Shown here: positions 35,382-45,378 of the stretch, piece by piece
How positions within the stretch are numbered: the first letter of the stretch is position 1
Layout: every line of letters begins with the position of its first letter
NCBI GenBank assembly: GCA_946480695.1
Contig: CAMLKG010000015.1
Location: forward strand, 1-64,000
Length of the DNA: 64,000 nt
Origin: an uncultured Cellvibrio sp.
Lineage (GTDB): Bacteria > Pseudomonadota > Gammaproteobacteria > Pseudomonadales > Cellvibrionaceae
Reading direction: 5' to 3'
The notes under the pieces: model-generated
What the model saw: only the letters and a program-made list of their open reading frames with translations
Database searches by the model: none
Told to the model about the DNA's origin: nothing
Program-made: the position numbers and the translations under genes

Positions 35382-37307
35382 ATGGCGTACCGTTCAAGGG
35401 CCGCGAAATTTTCGCGCGCGGCGGTAGCGTTACTCGTCACATTGTCCCTGCCAGCTTACCCAAGCACTGATCGCCCTGTGTCCGCCGATTTCTTTGACCT
35501 GTCTATAGAAGAGTTGCTTCAGATACACGTCACCTCGGTATCCAAGCGCGAGGACTCCCTTTCTGATGCGGCAGCCTCAATTTATGTTATTCGCCGCGCG
35601 GATATTAAAAACTCGGGTGCGCGAACGATTCCGGAAGCGTTAAGCCTCGCTCCGCAATTACAAGTAGCGCGTATAACCGGATCCCAATACGCCATCAGTG
35701 CGCGCGGCTTCAATAGTGCAGCAAGCAACAAGTTGTTAGTCCTGCTCGACGGACGAACCCTGTATTCTCCCCTGTTTTCAGGTGTTTTTTGGGATCAGCA
35801 GGACGTGATGCTTGAGGATGTCGATCGCATAGAAGTCATCAGCGGGGCAGGGGGAACCTTATGGGGTTCGAACGCCGTCAACGGGATTATTAATATAGTG
35901 ACGCGCCGGGCCGGGGAAACCGGCGGATGGGTGCTCGCTGGCCACGCGGGCGAACTTGATCGGGGCCTCAGTACCCGTTATGGCGGAACCATCGGCGACT
36001 CCGGCCATTTCCGTGTCTATGGGAAGCTAAAGGATATAGGCAATAGCGTGCGCTTCGATAATGCCAATCCTCATGATGCCTTTCGCAGCATACAAGCCGG
36101 CTTTCGTGGGGATTGGAACGCGGGTAAGGATTCCTTCACACTGCAGGGCGACAGTTATCGCGGTGAAACGGAGGATCGGGGCTTCGCCAGGAACGGCACT
36201 GCGCTCGGCAACATAAGGGTAAACGGCACCAACCTTTTGGCGCGTTGGCAACGTAGCCTGGATGAGGGGGCGAGCTTTCAGCTACAAGCCTATTGGGATT
36301 ACACCAAACGCCGTGACGTAGTTTTATTCCAGCCGCGCGCAGATATTTTTGACATCGAAGCGCAATACAGCCTTCCGGTAGGAGGTCACCTGGTCCTGTT
36401 TGGCGGTGGTTACCGCTACGGTCGTGACGACGTGGACCCGGGATTTTTCTCGACCTTTGTCCCTGATAGCCGGACCCTGGAATGGGAAAACCTGTTTATC
36501 CAGGACCAGTTCGATCTCGCGGAGCGGCTGGAGGCGACACTGGGCATTAAATTGGAGAATAACAGCTACACTGGGATGGAATACCTACCTACAGCCCGGC
36601 TTGCCTGGAGCCGCTCGGAGCACGCCGTGTTATGGGCTGCCATCTCCCGTGCGGTACGCGCTCCGTCCCGCTATGATCGCGACGTATATTTTCCGGCCCC
36701 CCCCAATTCCATTATCGCCGGTGGTCCGGATTTTGAGTCGGAGGTTGCCGATGTTTATGAAATCGGCTATCGCGGCCAGGTCTCGGACCGGCTCGCCTAC
36801 TCCGCGACCCTTTATTACCACGACTGGGATAAGCTGCGTAGCGGTACCGCCAGCTTGCCAATGCAAATACGAAACGACATTGAAGGCGAGGTATACGGAT
36901 TGGAGGCTTGGGCAACCTACCAGGTTACGCCGCATTGGCGACTCAGCGCCGGGGGCACCCGGCTTGAAGAAGACTTAAGGGCTAAACCGGGCACCAACGC
37001 GACGGGGGTTAATAACGACATACTATCCAATGACGCGGAATATCACGCTCAGTTGCGCTCTAACTGGCATATTTCCGAGCGATCATCATTAGAAGTCAGC
37101 TTCCAAAGGGTCGGTGCCCTTCCGCACCCCGGGATTCCCGCCTACCACGTCATTAATGCCCATTACGCCTGGCAGGCCAGGGGCGGATTGGAAATATCGT
37201 TAACGGGCCAAAACCTGGCAAATCGCCGGCACCAGGAATTCGGGAGGCCTGTCTCAATCAATGAATTCGAAAGAAGAGTTTGGCTGGGACTTCTGTGGGC
37301 GCATTGA
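35382..37307 (+). CDS. TonB-dependent outer-membrane receptor, FepA/BtuB-like size
   Basis: 641 residues with an N-terminal signal peptide (cleavage near LPA/YPS). The plug (about 50-175) contains DAAASIYVIRRADIKNSG, YAISARGFNSAASNKLLVLLDGR and GTLWGSNAVNGIINIVTR, and a barrel of about 460 residues ends with RVWLGLLWAH. Size and plug fit catecholate-siderophore or cobalamin-type receptors rather than the large carbohydrate type at 1295. GGGAGGG precedes the ATG. No recognisable B12 riboswitch or Fur box was seen upstream, so the substrate is unknown. The C-terminal residue is His, not the usual Phe/Tyr. Confidence 0.88.
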   Translation: MAYRSRAAKFSRAAVALLVTLSLPAYPSTDRPVSADFFDLSIEELLQIHVTSVSKREDSLSDAAASIYVIRRADIKNSGARTIPEALSLAPQLQVARITGSQYAISARGFNSAASNKLLVLLDGRTLYSPLFSGVFWDQQDVMLEDVDRIEVISGAGGTLWGSNAVNGIINIVTRRAGETGGWVLAGHAGELDRGLSTRYGGTIGDSGHFRVYGKLKDIGNSVRFDNANPHDAFRSIQAGFRGDWNAGKDSFTLQGDSYRGETEDRGFARNGTALGNIRVNGTNLLARWQRSLDEGASFQLQAYWDYTKRRDVVLFQPRADIFDIEAQYSLPVGGHLVLFGGGYRYGRDDVDPGFFSTFVPDSRTLEWENLFIQDQFDLAERLEATLGIKLENNSYTGMEYLPTARLAWSRSEHAVLWAAISRAVRAPSRYDRDVYFPAPPNSIIAGGPDFESEVADVYEIGYRGQVSDRLAYSATLYYHDWDKLRSGTASLPMQIRNDIEGEVYGLEAWATYQVTPHWRLSAGGTRLEEDLRAKPGTNATGVNNDILSNDAEYHAQLRSNWHISERSSLEVSFQRVGALPHPGIPAYHVINAHYAWQARGGLEISLTGQNLANRRHQEFGRPVSINEFERRVWLGLLWAH

Positions 37308-37418
37308 TCAACGTTGTTTGCGCCGGTGTTCGCAATTGAAAATCCAAATAATTAACACGCTCTTTTCCTTTGCGGGCACTAAGGCTACTCTTTGGCAATC
37401 GGTTCCTGAGGACAAGTT

Positions 37419-37955
37419 ATGCGTATCATTTTATTGCTGCTGGTGTTTATTGCTCCGTGCGGGTTGGCGGATGTTTACAAATCCGTTGATAAGGATGGCC
37501 GCGTTATTTATACCGACAGTCCGAAAGATGAAAATGCAAAAAAAGTGGAATTGCGCGAAATAAATACTGTTCCCGGCGCCCAACCGCTGCCGCAATCCAC
37601 GGCGGTGGATGGCTTTGAATCCCAGCCGGCCAGCATCAACTACCAAATTGAAATTATCAGCCCACGCAATGATGTCAGTATCCCGGTGGGGCAGCGCGAC
37701 CTGGCGATTGCGATCCAGTTAAACCCCGCGCTCCAGGAAGGGCATCTATTGGTGTATTTCATGAACGGCGAATTGCTGGAGGAAACCACCATGAACAACA
37801 TCATCGTGAAGGATGTCCCGCGCGGTACGCATACACTTTTGGTTGAAGCCATAGATGCAGATGGTCAATCTTTGGGCACATCCGCACCTGTTCTGGTGAA
37901 CGTTATTCGCCCAAATATCAAAAATAATGCCCTTCCAAAGCCCACGCCAAAGTGA
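37419..37955 (+). CDS. DUF4124-domain periplasmic protein
   Basis: 178 residues. A signal peptide ends near GLA/D (about 18), followed by the DUF4124 segment DVYKSVDKDGRVIYTDSP. A beta-rich second half (about 65-165) resembles an Ig-like fold. Proteins of this type commonly stand just upstream of ntrB in Pseudomonas-like genomes. The role is unknown. A NtrC box begins right after its stop codon, so it is probably transcribed apart from glnL-glnG. Confidence 0.8.
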   Translation: MRIILLLLVFIAPCGLADVYKSVDKDGRVIYTDSPKDENAKKVELREINTVPGAQPLPQSTAVDGFESQPASINYQIEIISPRNDVSIPVGQRDLAIAIQLNPALQEGHLLVYFMNGELLEETTMNNIIVKDVPRGTHTLLVEAIDADGQSLGTSAPVLVNVIRPNIKNNALPKPTPK

Positions 37956-37956
37956 G

Positions 37957-37973
37957 TGCACCACTATGGTGCT
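37957..37973. promoter_or_regulatory. NtrC binding site upstream of glnL
   Basis: TGCACCACTATGGTGCT is a near-perfect NtrC box (TGCACC-N5-GGTGCA, one mismatch at the end). The sequence TATGCT (37973-37978), a possible sigma-70 -10 element, overlaps its edge. This suggests autorepression of ntrBC as at the E. coli glnL promoter. Confidence 0.75.
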
Positions 37974-38108
37974 ATGCTTTCTCTGAAAATCCCCATAATG
38001 GACAGTGATATTCACTAAACCGGTTAAATCAGGCCGTTTTCTCACTTGGTTTGGTTTTTGCAGTGAGCCATATGCCCATTGTCGAGGCGTCGAGGAGAGC
38101 AGAGCCAG

Positions 38109-39185
38109 GTGAGTCCGCGCGATATCTACAAACCCATATTGGATAGCTTGAGTACTGCCATTGTGCTGGTGGATACGGATTTGCTGCTATGCCATATGAA
38201 CCCTGCGGCGGAAGCGTTGCTCGCGATGAGTTGTGAAAGTAACACTGGCGAACCTATCACCTATTTTTTTTATGAATCCGATGAAACCGACCGCCAATTG
38301 AAAATGGCGGCGACCCAGGCTAATCACTACACCAAGCGCCATGCCGAATGGCGGTTGCTGAGTGGCGGCACCCTGACTGTCGATTACACCGTTACCCCGT
38401 TCGGTGACCACGAAGGCCTGATTATTGAAATCCAGCCGATAGACCGCTTATTGCGTATCAGCCGTGAAGAAATGCTGACCACCTCCCATGAAACCACGCG
38501 CAACCTGGTGCGCGGTATGGCCCATGAAATAAAGAACCCCCTTGGGGGAATTCGCGGTGCCGCTCAATTGCTGGCCAGGGAATTGCCCAGTTCGGGTTTG
38601 TCTGAATACACCAATATCATCATTGACGAGGCGGACCGCTTGCGGAACCTCGTTGATCGTATGCTCGGCCCCAACCAATTGCCCAAGTGGCAATCGCTCA
38701 ATATCCACGAAGCGATTGAACGGGTGGCCAATATCATCAAGGCTGAAAGTAATGATGTTATCCGGATTGTGCGTGACTACGACCCCAGTATTCCGAATAT
38801 GCAGGGTGATAAGGAGATGTTGATCCAGGCATTGCTCAATATCGTGCGTAATGCCATGCAGGCCTTGCTGGAGGCCGGGGTTGTGAACGCTATCATCCAG
38901 TTGCGCACCCGCATCCAGCGGCAATACACCATTGGCCGTAAACACCATGCACTGGTATGCCGGGTGGATGTTATCGATAACGGCCCGGGAATACCGCCCG
39001 AGATGATTGAAAATATTTTCTATCCGATGATCACCGGCCGCGCCGAAGGTACCGGCTTGGGATTGACCATCTCCCAACACCTGATCCATCAACACCATGG
39101 CCTCATTGAGTGCCAAAGCGAGCCGGGCAAAACCCGTTTCTCGCTCTACTTACCAATGGAAGCGCAACATGCAGAAGTCCAATAA
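38109..39185 (+). CDS. glnL: nitrogen sensor histidine kinase NtrB
   Basis: 358 residues. A PAS domain (about 8-110) precedes the HisKA segment MAHEIKNPLGGIRGAAQLL, where the phospho-acceptor is His139, and an ATP-binding domain ends with TGRAEGTGLGLTISQHL. It phosphorylates and dephosphorylates NtrC under PII control. The frame is open from a TTG at 38079, but GTG at 38109 has AGGAGAG upstream and gives the family length, and it places the His at the same number as in E. coli NtrB. The stop overlaps the glnG start by 17 bases, so the two are coupled. Confidence 0.96.
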   Translation: MSPRDIYKPILDSLSTAIVLVDTDLLLCHMNPAAEALLAMSCESNTGEPITYFFYESDETDRQLKMAATQANHYTKRHAEWRLLSGGTLTVDYTVTPFGDHEGLIIEIQPIDRLLRISREEMLTTSHETTRNLVRGMAHEIKNPLGGIRGAAQLLARELPSSGLSEYTNIIIDEADRLRNLVDRMLGPNQLPKWQSLNIHEAIERVANIIKAESNDVIRIVRDYDPSIPNMQGDKEMLIQALLNIVRNAMQALLEAGVVNAIIQLRTRIQRQYTIGRKHHALVCRVDVIDNGPGIPPEMIENIFYPMITGRAEGTGLGLTISQHLIHQHHGLIECQSEPGKTRFSLYLPMEAQHAEVQ

Positions 39186-40605
39186 AGTCTGGATCATCGA
39201 CGATGATCGTTCTATTCGCTGGGTGCTGGAAAAGGCCTTGCAACAAGCGAATATAGAAACCCGCGTATTTGATTCGGGCGATAGTGCCATGAGCCAGCTC
39301 AATCGCGATACGCCCGATGCCATTATCAGCGATATCCGTATGCCGGGAACTGATGGATTGACTCTACTTGGCAACTTGCACAATACCCATCCGCAAATCC
39401 CGATCATCATCATGACTGCCCATTCGGACCTGGATAGCGCGGTAGCCGCCTATCAGGGCGGTGCATTTGAGTACCTGCCCAAGCCGTTTGATGTGGATGA
39501 TGCCGTTGCTGTTACCCAGCGCGCCCTGGCCCATGCCCAGGAGCAAAAAAGTGAACATGCGCCCGAAAGCAATATGGAAACCAATACCGAAATTATCGGT
39601 GAGGCGCCGGCGATGCAGGAGGTGTTCCGTGCAATTGGCCGCTTGTCCCAATCCAACATTACCGTACTTATCAATGGCCAATCGGGGACGGGTAAGGAGC
39701 TGGTCGCTCGTGCCTTGCATCGCCACAGCCCGCGCCGCAACGAGCCATTCATTGCACTGAATATGGCGGCGATACCCAAGGATTTGATGGAGTCGGAACT
39801 CTTCGGTCACGAAAAGGGCGCATTCACCGGTGCGGCTGCCCAGCGCCAGGGGCGGTTCGAGCAAGCGAATGGTGGCTCGCTATTCCTCGACGAAATCGGC
39901 GATATGCCGGCCGAAACACAAACCCGTTTACTGCGGGTATTGGCTGACGGGGAGTTTTACCGCGTGGGCGGCCACACTCCCGTGAAAGTGGACGTACGCA
40001 TCATTGCGGCGACCCATCAAAACCTGGAAACGCTGGTCGCTGAAAACCGCTTCCGTGAGGATTTGTTCCATCGCTTAAACGTCATCCGCATCCATATCCC
40101 CAAGCTGGCCAACCGCCGCGAGGATATTCCCAAGCTGGCGCGCTTCTTCCTGCACAAAGCCGCCACTGAATTAAATGTGGACCCCAAAGTGCTCCTGCCG
40201 GAAACCGAGGAATATTTCTGTTCCTTGCAATGGCCGGGCAATGTTCGCCAATTGGAGAACACCTGCCGCTGGATCACTGTCATGGCCTCTGGTCGTGAGG
40301 TCCATATTGAAGATTTGCCGCCGGAGTTGCTGGAAAATAAAGAAACCAGCACACCGGCAGATGATTGGGAAAAAGCCCTGCGCCATTGGGCTGACCAGGC
40401 CCTGACGCGCGGCCAACATCAGTTGCTCAGTGAGGCGGTACCGACGTTTGAACGCGCGTTAATTGAAACCGCATTGAAATATACCGCCGGGCGCAAACGC
40501 GATGCCGCGAATTTGCTCGGTTGGGGACGCAACACCCTGACCCGCAAGCTGAAAGAATTGGGTATGGCGGGTGGCAGTGATACAGATACCGAAAGCGACG
40601 AATAA
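39169..40605 (+). CDS. glnG: nitrogen regulator NtrC, sigma-54 activator
   Basis: 478 residues. A receiver domain with acidic pocket DDD (11-13) and phospho-acceptor Asp55 (IISDIRMPG) comes first. The central AAA+ domain has Walker [12 protein letters not shown] and the sigma-54 contact GAFTGAA, and a Fis-type HTH closes the protein ([19 protein letters not shown]). The frame is open earlier (39097), but [13 protein letters not shown] at 39169 is the family start. It is the likely activator of the glnA promoter in this window and repressor at the site before glnL. Confidence 0.97.
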   Translation: MQKSNKVWIIDDDRSIRWVLEKALQQANIETRVFDSGDSAMSQLNRDTPDAIISDIRMPGTDGLTLLGNLHNTHPQIPIIIMTAHSDLDSAVAAYQGGAFEYLPKPFDVDDAVAVTQRALAHAQEQKSEHAPESNMETNTEIIGEAPAMQEVFRAIGRLSQSNITVLINGQSGTGKELVARALHRHSPRRNEPFIALNMAAIPKDLMESELFGHEKGAFTGAAAQRQGRFEQANGGSLFLDEIGDMPAETQTRLLRVLADGEFYRVGGHTPVKVDVRIIAATHQNLETLVAENRFREDLFHRLNVIRIHIPKLANRREDIPKLARFFLHKAATELNVDPKVLLPETEEYFCSLQWPGNVRQLENTCRWITVMASGREVHIEDLPPELLENKETSTPADDWEKALRHWADQALTRGQHQLLSEAVPTFERALIETALKYTAGRKRDAANLLGWGRNTLTRKLKELGMAGGSDTDTESDE

Positions 40606-40907
40606 ATCCCTTCCTTAAAAATGGGCCCGCCTTGGGGCCCGTTTCGTTTTAGTTTTGGCGCATAAAATTTCTTTACCTAACTTTCCCCTTCCTTTGGGCA
40701 CTGCCGGAAAGCTGTGTCTATACTCAGCTAACCGGGTCCTAAACCTAGCCTGCCGTCCACTCCTAGTGTTAATCAGCTTATGTTTTTAAAACCTGTGGAC
40801 ACAGCAATGCGGTAGTGCGGCGGGCATCATTCAAGAAAATGCCACCACTGCCGCTAATAACGATTGATGCTAATAAAATTGAATTCCGAATGATTTCGGG
40901 GGAAAAC
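40606..40907. other. gap between glnG and the chemoreceptor
   Basis: It holds the glnG terminator and then about 250 bases with the chemoreceptor promoter. The chemoreceptor frame is open from 40815, but that part lacks family character. No other gene is seen. Confidence 0.5.
40621..40650 (+). terminator. terminator of glnLG
   Basis: GGGCCC (40623-40628) pairs with GGGCCC (40635-40640) across GCCTTG, and a T-rich stretch follows to 40650. Confidence 0.7.
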
Positions 40908-42398
40908 ATGGTAAAAAAATCCTTACTCACCAAGTTGATGATCGTATTGACCATTGCCATGGTCGCTATCGCGGTCCTGGTGGCGTTCACTAATTACAAA
41001 ATAGCCTCCGGTAACCTGGAGAAAAAACTCGAGGCAGAAACCACAGCTATGGTCGCGCTAACCAATAGTTCGATTCTGGAGGCTGTTTTTGCCTATGATT
41101 TCCAACAAATTGAAGCGATTGCCAAGTCATTGGTTAATACCTCATTGGTGACTTCTGTGAGCGTGGTGGATCACCGCGGCCAGGCGTTGGCCAAGGCCTC
41201 GGACGATGATCGCAGCGAAAACCAGATTACCCGCGAAGCCATACCTATCGTATATAACGGCAATACCATCGGCACTTATAACATTACCTTTTCCACCCAG
41301 GAGCTTAATGAAACGCTTGTGGATCAAATTGAAACCAATGTGCTAACGGTCGTTGCCTTGTTGGCGGCCAGCCTGGTGACCGTGTATGTGCTGATTCGCA
41401 GCCTGGTGTTGGCGCCGGTGGATGAGGTAACCCGTTCATTGGCCACCATCGCTGATGGCGGCGGGGACTTAACCCGCCGCTTACCGACCGACAGCCAAAA
41501 CGAAATTGCTGCGCTGGCCCATAACTTTAACCGCGTGATGGAGCATATTGCCGATATCATCCGGAATGTTATCCAGGTGAATGAGAAGGTGCGGACCAAC
41601 GTAAACACCATGAGCAGTGCCACAGAGAGTACGGTTAATTCGACTTCCCAGCAGCTTCGTGAAATTGAATTGGTGGCCACAGCGGTGGAAGAGTTATCCG
41701 CATCGGCCACTGAAATTGCCCGCCACGCGGGCGATACCGCCGAGCGTACCAATGCCACCAGCATCCTGGCGGAGGAGGGTAATACTATCGTTAACTTGTC
41801 ACTGGAAAACGTAAACCGCTTGACCGGTCAAATCGAGTCCACGGCGCAAAAAATCCAGGTGTTGAAAAATAACTCCGTCAATATCGGTTCGGTTATGGAG
41901 GTCATTAGGACGATTGCCGAGCAAACGAACTTGCTGGCGCTCAATGCCGCTATTGAAGCCGCGCGCGCCGGTGAGCAAGGCCGCGGTTTTGCGGTAGTTG
42001 CGGACGAAGTGCGTTCGCTCGCGCAGAAAACCCGCTCTTCGACGGAAGAAATCGAATCCATCATTGTGCAGTTGCAACGCGCAGCCGACGAAGCCCACCA
42101 GGCGATGAGCACCAGCACTGCATCTGCGCGTGAAACTATTGATACGGCCTCCAAGGTGGGGAGTGCGCTCGATAAAATCCGGGCGAACATCGGCATCATT
42201 AATGATATGAACCATCAAATTGCCACCGCATCCCATCAACAAAGCTCGGTGGCAAATGAGGTCAGTAAAAACATCACGGCAATTCATGGTTTGTCGGAAA
42301 ATGTGGTTAACAACGCGCAAGTGGTTAATCACAGCGGCAGTCAATTGATTAATGAAACCAGTGAGCTTAAAAAGCAAATCGATAACTTCAAAGTGTAA
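40908..42398 (+). CDS. methyl-accepting chemotaxis protein
   Basis: 496 residues. TM1 (about 8-28), a short periplasmic domain of ~130 residues, TM2 (about 150-175), HAMP (about 176-230: [24 protein letters not shown]), and the signalling coiled coil with the conserved hairpin [20 protein letters not shown]. The start at ATG 40908 follows GGGGGA; the earlier in-frame ATG (40815) adds residues unlike the family. The signal sensed is unknown. It stands alone, with no che genes nearby. Confidence 0.94.
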   Translation: MVKKSLLTKLMIVLTIAMVAIAVLVAFTNYKIASGNLEKKLEAETTAMVALTNSSILEAVFAYDFQQIEAIAKSLVNTSLVTSVSVVDHRGQALAKASDDDRSENQITREAIPIVYNGNTIGTYNITFSTQELNETLVDQIETNVLTVVALLAASLVTVYVLIRSLVLAPVDEVTRSLATIADGGGDLTRRLPTDSQNEIAALAHNFNRVMEHIADIIRNVIQVNEKVRTNVNTMSSATESTVNSTSQQLREIELVATAVEELSASATEIARHAGDTAERTNATSILAEEGNTIVNLSLENVNRLTGQIESTAQKIQVLKNNSVNIGSVMEVIRTIAEQTNLLALNAAIEAARAGEQGRGFAVVADEVRSLAQKTRSSTEEIESIIVQLQRAADEAHQAMSTSTASARETIDTASKVGSALDKIRANIGIINDMNHQIATASHQQSSVANEVSKNITAIHGLSENVVNNAQVVNHSGSQLINETSELKKQIDNFKV

Positions 42399-42413
42399 AA
42401 CGCGCAGGATTTA

Positions 42414-42443
42414 AAAACGGCGTCAGCGTGGCGCCGTTTTTTT
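42414..42443 (+). terminator. terminator of the chemoreceptor gene
   Basis: AAAACGGCG (42414-42422) and CGCCGTTTT (42432-42440), followed by more T. It may also serve the opposing gene ending at 42465. Confidence 0.88.
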
Positions 42444-42464
42444 GGGGACGGTGTGATCGGCAAA

Positions 42465-43598
42465 TTACAATTTTTGTTTAAAGGGAAGTAATTCGTTTGC
42501 CTCGGCAACATATTGGTGGATATGTCCTGTTTCCTGCTGCAGGAAATTTGCAATGGCGGTACGAAATTCGGCGGCCTGCAGGCGGTGGTTGGAGTAAGTG
42601 ATAACCGGCTCGAATCCCCGCGCAATTTTATGTTCGCCTTGCGCGCCGCCATCAAAACGTTGTAATTGATTGGCGATTGCATATTCGATGCCCTGGTAAT
42701 AGCAAGTTTCGAAATGCAGGAACTGGTAATCCTCGAAGCAACCCCAATAACGACCATAAAGTGTCTCGGTATCGCGAAAAAACAAGGCGGCGGCGATCAC
42801 AGTTCCATTCAGTTGTGCGCATACCATTACCAGGTAATGGCTAAAAGTATTTGCCAGGCGCTGGAAGAAGTCCCTGGATAAATAGCCGTTGTGCCCGCTG
42901 CGCTTTAAATAGGTATTGCGATAGAGCCTGTAAAATAAATCCATATCAGTAGCGTTAATCTGCGCCTGGTTTTTTATTGAAAACCGGATTCCCTGCTCGT
43001 GTACCTGGCGGCGTTCCTTCACAATATTCTTACGTTTGCGCGATGCGAGGTTCGCAAGGAAATCATCAAATGTTTGGTAGTTTTTATTAAACCAGTGGAA
43101 CTGGCAGCCTAATCGTTGCAGCGCGCCGGCAGCGATAAAGAAATTGTTTTGATCATCGGTCGGAAACAGGCAATGCCAACCGGAGTAATGGTTGATGGCA
43201 CAATGTTGTTCCAGTGCCGCGCCGATACGGGTAATTAATTCCGCGGAAATATTTTGCGTCAACAGGCGCGGCCCGGTGCAAGGTGTGAAGGGAATAGCGC
43301 TGATCCATTTAGGGTAATAATCCATCCCATACCGGCGATATGCGTCGGCCCAGGCCCAATCAAAAACATATTCGCCGTACGAATGGGTTTTCACATAACC
43401 GGGCATTGCTGCTACCAATTGCTCATTATTCCACACTAATAAATGGGCAACTTGCCAGCCGGTGGCCGGGGTCGTACAGTCGTTGTCCTCCAGGGCGGCG
43501 AGAAATTCGTGGCGGCAAAAAGGATAAAGTTGGGGGCAGAGCTGGTTCCAGGTATGCGGGGCAACCGCATGGATAGAGTCTATAAAATGGATTTGCAC
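42465..43598 (-). CDS. FemAB/GNAT-like N-acyltransferase (DUF482)
   Basis: 377 residues from the preferred GTG. The double-GNAT FemAB-like family PF04339 is indicated by CRHEFLAALE, FDWAWADAYRRYGMDYYPK, PFTPCTGPRLL, KRKNIVKERR, RSGHNGYLSRDFF, YWGCFEDYQFLHFETCYYQ and QGEHKIARGFEP. Biochemical roles are largely unknown; some members are linked to peptidyl or lipid acyl transfer. The frame is open to 43649. GTG at 43598 follows GGGAGG and yields VQIHFIDSI, the common family beginning. ATG 43613 is an alternative. Confidence 0.82.
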   Translation of the reverse strand: MQIHFIDSIHAVAPHTWNQLCPQLYPFCRHEFLAALEDNDCTTPATGWQVAHLLVWNNEQLVAAMPGYVKTHSYGEYVFDWAWADAYRRYGMDYYPKWISAIPFTPCTGPRLLTQNISAELITRIGAALEQHCAINHYSGWHCLFPTDDQNNFFIAAGALQRLGCQFHWFNKNYQTFDDFLANLASRKRKNIVKERRQVHEQGIRFSIKNQAQINATDMDLFYRLYRNTYLKRSGHNGYLSRDFFQRLANTFSHYLVMVCAQLNGTVIAAALFFRDTETLYGRYWGCFEDYQFLHFETCYYQGIEYAIANQLQRFDGGAQGEHKIARGFEPVITYSNHRLQAAEFRTAIANFLQQETGHIHQYVAEANELLPFKQKL

Positions 43599-43725
43599 AA
43601 ACTCCTCCCACATCACATTTGCGTAAAGCCTATAGGTAAAGTTACGCAACTGCGGGCAGCTACGCTAGTCATTGCAATTTAGACTACAGTAAAATCCCCC
43701 AATTCTAGTCACCTTTGGTTTCTCG

Positions 43726-44376
43726 ATGCCTTCTGAACACCAGCCCGATAATACCCACGGGCACCACTCCAGTGTCAGTTTATCTTCCTTGCTGTTGGCC
43801 TTTGCTGAAAATTTCAGTAGCGAGCGGGTGCGGGTGCGCGACATTACCGAATCCCTTGGGCAGCGTTCTTTTGGTTTTATCCTGTTAATTTTTGCGCTAC
43901 CCAATTCATTGCCGATTATCGGTATTCCCGGCGTCTCGACCATTACCGGTTTGCCGATGCTATTTGTGGCGGTGCAAATGGCGTTAGGGCATCAGCGGGT
44001 TTATTTGCCGCGCTGGATTGCCGACAGTTCGCTTGCGACTGCTGATTTCCAGGCGTTGATCCGCAAGGTTGGCCCCTGGTTACGGCGCATTGAAAAATTA
44101 ATGAAGCCACGTATTCCGATACTCACCCAAGGCAATGCGGAGCGTTGGTTGGGTGCATTTTGCGTGCTGCTGGCGTTTTTGTTGGTGCTTCCCATTCCGT
44201 TTGGCAATCTGCTTCCCGCCCTGGGTATTTTATTTATCGCACTCGGGCTGATTGAGAGCGATGGTGTGTGTGTATTAACGGGTATTGCAATTGGTATCGC
44301 CGCCTGGGTATTGCTCAGTGGGTTGGTCTGGGTTGCTGTACAAACATTGCTCACCATGCTGGATCGCCTGGTCTGA
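43726..44376 (+). CDS. ExoD-family membrane protein
   Basis: 216 residues with four to five hydrophobic helices in two related halves (FGFILLIFALPNSLPIIGIPGVSTITGLP and LLAFLLVLPIPFGNLLPALGILFIALGL). This pattern with its paired prolines is that of ExoD proteins, linked to exopolysaccharide synthesis in rhizobia. No polysaccharide genes adjoin it here. The ribosome-binding site is not strong. It is transcribed divergently from the FemAB-like gene. Confidence 0.85.
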   Translation: MPSEHQPDNTHGHHSSVSLSSLLLAFAENFSSERVRVRDITESLGQRSFGFILLIFALPNSLPIIGIPGVSTITGLPMLFVAVQMALGHQRVYLPRWIADSSLATADFQALIRKVGPWLRRIEKLMKPRIPILTQGNAERWLGAFCVLLAFLLVLPIPFGNLLPALGILFIALGLIESDGVCVLTGIAIGIAAWVLLSGLVWVAVQTLLTMLDRLV

Positions 44377-44614
44377 GTTATTTCCATTGCCAATCACGCT
44401 TTCATCAATAACGAGCCAGGTGCAATTTTATTTCGAGTCCGCAGGTATTCAGTGGAAAATGACGCAACATGACGATTAATCGAGAACTGACTCACTTCTT
44501 CAAATAGAACTTAATCAGATAATGCACGCCCTCATTCTTCCATTGTCCTATGTTCAGGCACTATTCATTCATTAAAACTAGTATCCCGCTGGAAGACCTT
44601 ACTGGAGTAAAACT

Positions 44615-45178
44615 ATGAACAATTCCTTAAAAAAAATGAGCTTGTTAATCGCTGTTGCGGGTTTGTCCACCAGTGTCAGCACCATGGCAGCGCCCGGCAT
44701 CAGCTACAACTATGCGGCACTGCAATTTGTTGATCAGGATGTGGATGATTACGATTGCAACCAGGACGGCTTGCGTTTAAGCGGCAGCCTGGAAATCAAT
44801 GATGACTTTTTCGCGCTGGGTTCATACAGCGATGTAAGTGGCGGTCGTTGCGGCTCTGAAGCTATCAGTGCAGGTATTGGTTATCAAACTCTGTTTGGTG
44901 CCGATTCCAGTATTTATGGTGCCCTGAGTTTCGAAAACATCTCCCCGGACGAAGGTGACAGCGATTCGGGATTAATTGCTGAAGTCGGTTTACGCGGTTA
45001 CTTCAATAACAATCTGGAGGCGCGTATTGGTGTGTCGCACCACACCGCGTTTGATGGCAACACTGTATTGGGCGGCGGTATTTCCTATTACTTCGCACCT
45101 CAATTCTCGGTTACTGCTGATGTGGGCCTGGGTTCAGAGGCATCCGAAATCGGCGTTGGCGTACGCATGAATTTCTAA
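44615..45178 (+). CDS. small outer-membrane beta-barrel protein
   Basis: 187 residues. A signal peptide is cleaved near TMA/A (25/26), and regular amphipathic strands (ISYNYAALQFV, GLRLSGSLEI, FALGSYSDVSGG, ISAGIGYQTLFG, IYGALSFEN, LIAEVGLRGYF) end in GVGVRMNF with a terminal Phe. Eight strands fit an OmpA/OmpX-like barrel. Two Cys (in DYDCNQDG and GGRCGSEA) could form a disulfide. The function is unknown. It has its own terminator, so it is a single-gene unit. Confidence 0.82.
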   Translation: MNNSLKKMSLLIAVAGLSTSVSTMAAPGISYNYAALQFVDQDVDDYDCNQDGLRLSGSLEINDDFFALGSYSDVSGGRCGSEAISAGIGYQTLFGADSSIYGALSFENISPDEGDSDSGLIAEVGLRGYFNNNLEARIGVSHHTAFDGNTVLGGGISYYFAPQFSVTADVGLGSEASEIGVGVRMNF

Positions 45179-45197
45179 CGGCCAGTGTGCAACCGCT

Positions 45198-45231
45198 AAC
45201 AAAGCCAGCATTTTGCTGGCTTTGTTTTTTT
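45198..45231 (+). terminator. rho-independent terminator
   Basis: Thirteen-base stem AACAAAGCCAGCA/TGCTGGCTTTGTT with a TTT loop and a T-run. Confidence 0.92.
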
Positions 45232-45378
45232 ACCCAGCCATCGTTCATCATCGATTACTCATCCGCATTTGCGATATTCGCTGACTTATCCTGCGTCACT
45301 ATTTCCCATGGATCACGATAGTAATATCGATGGAAAGGAAGGCCGGTGACCGGGCCAAGATCGAACGGCGGCAAAACA

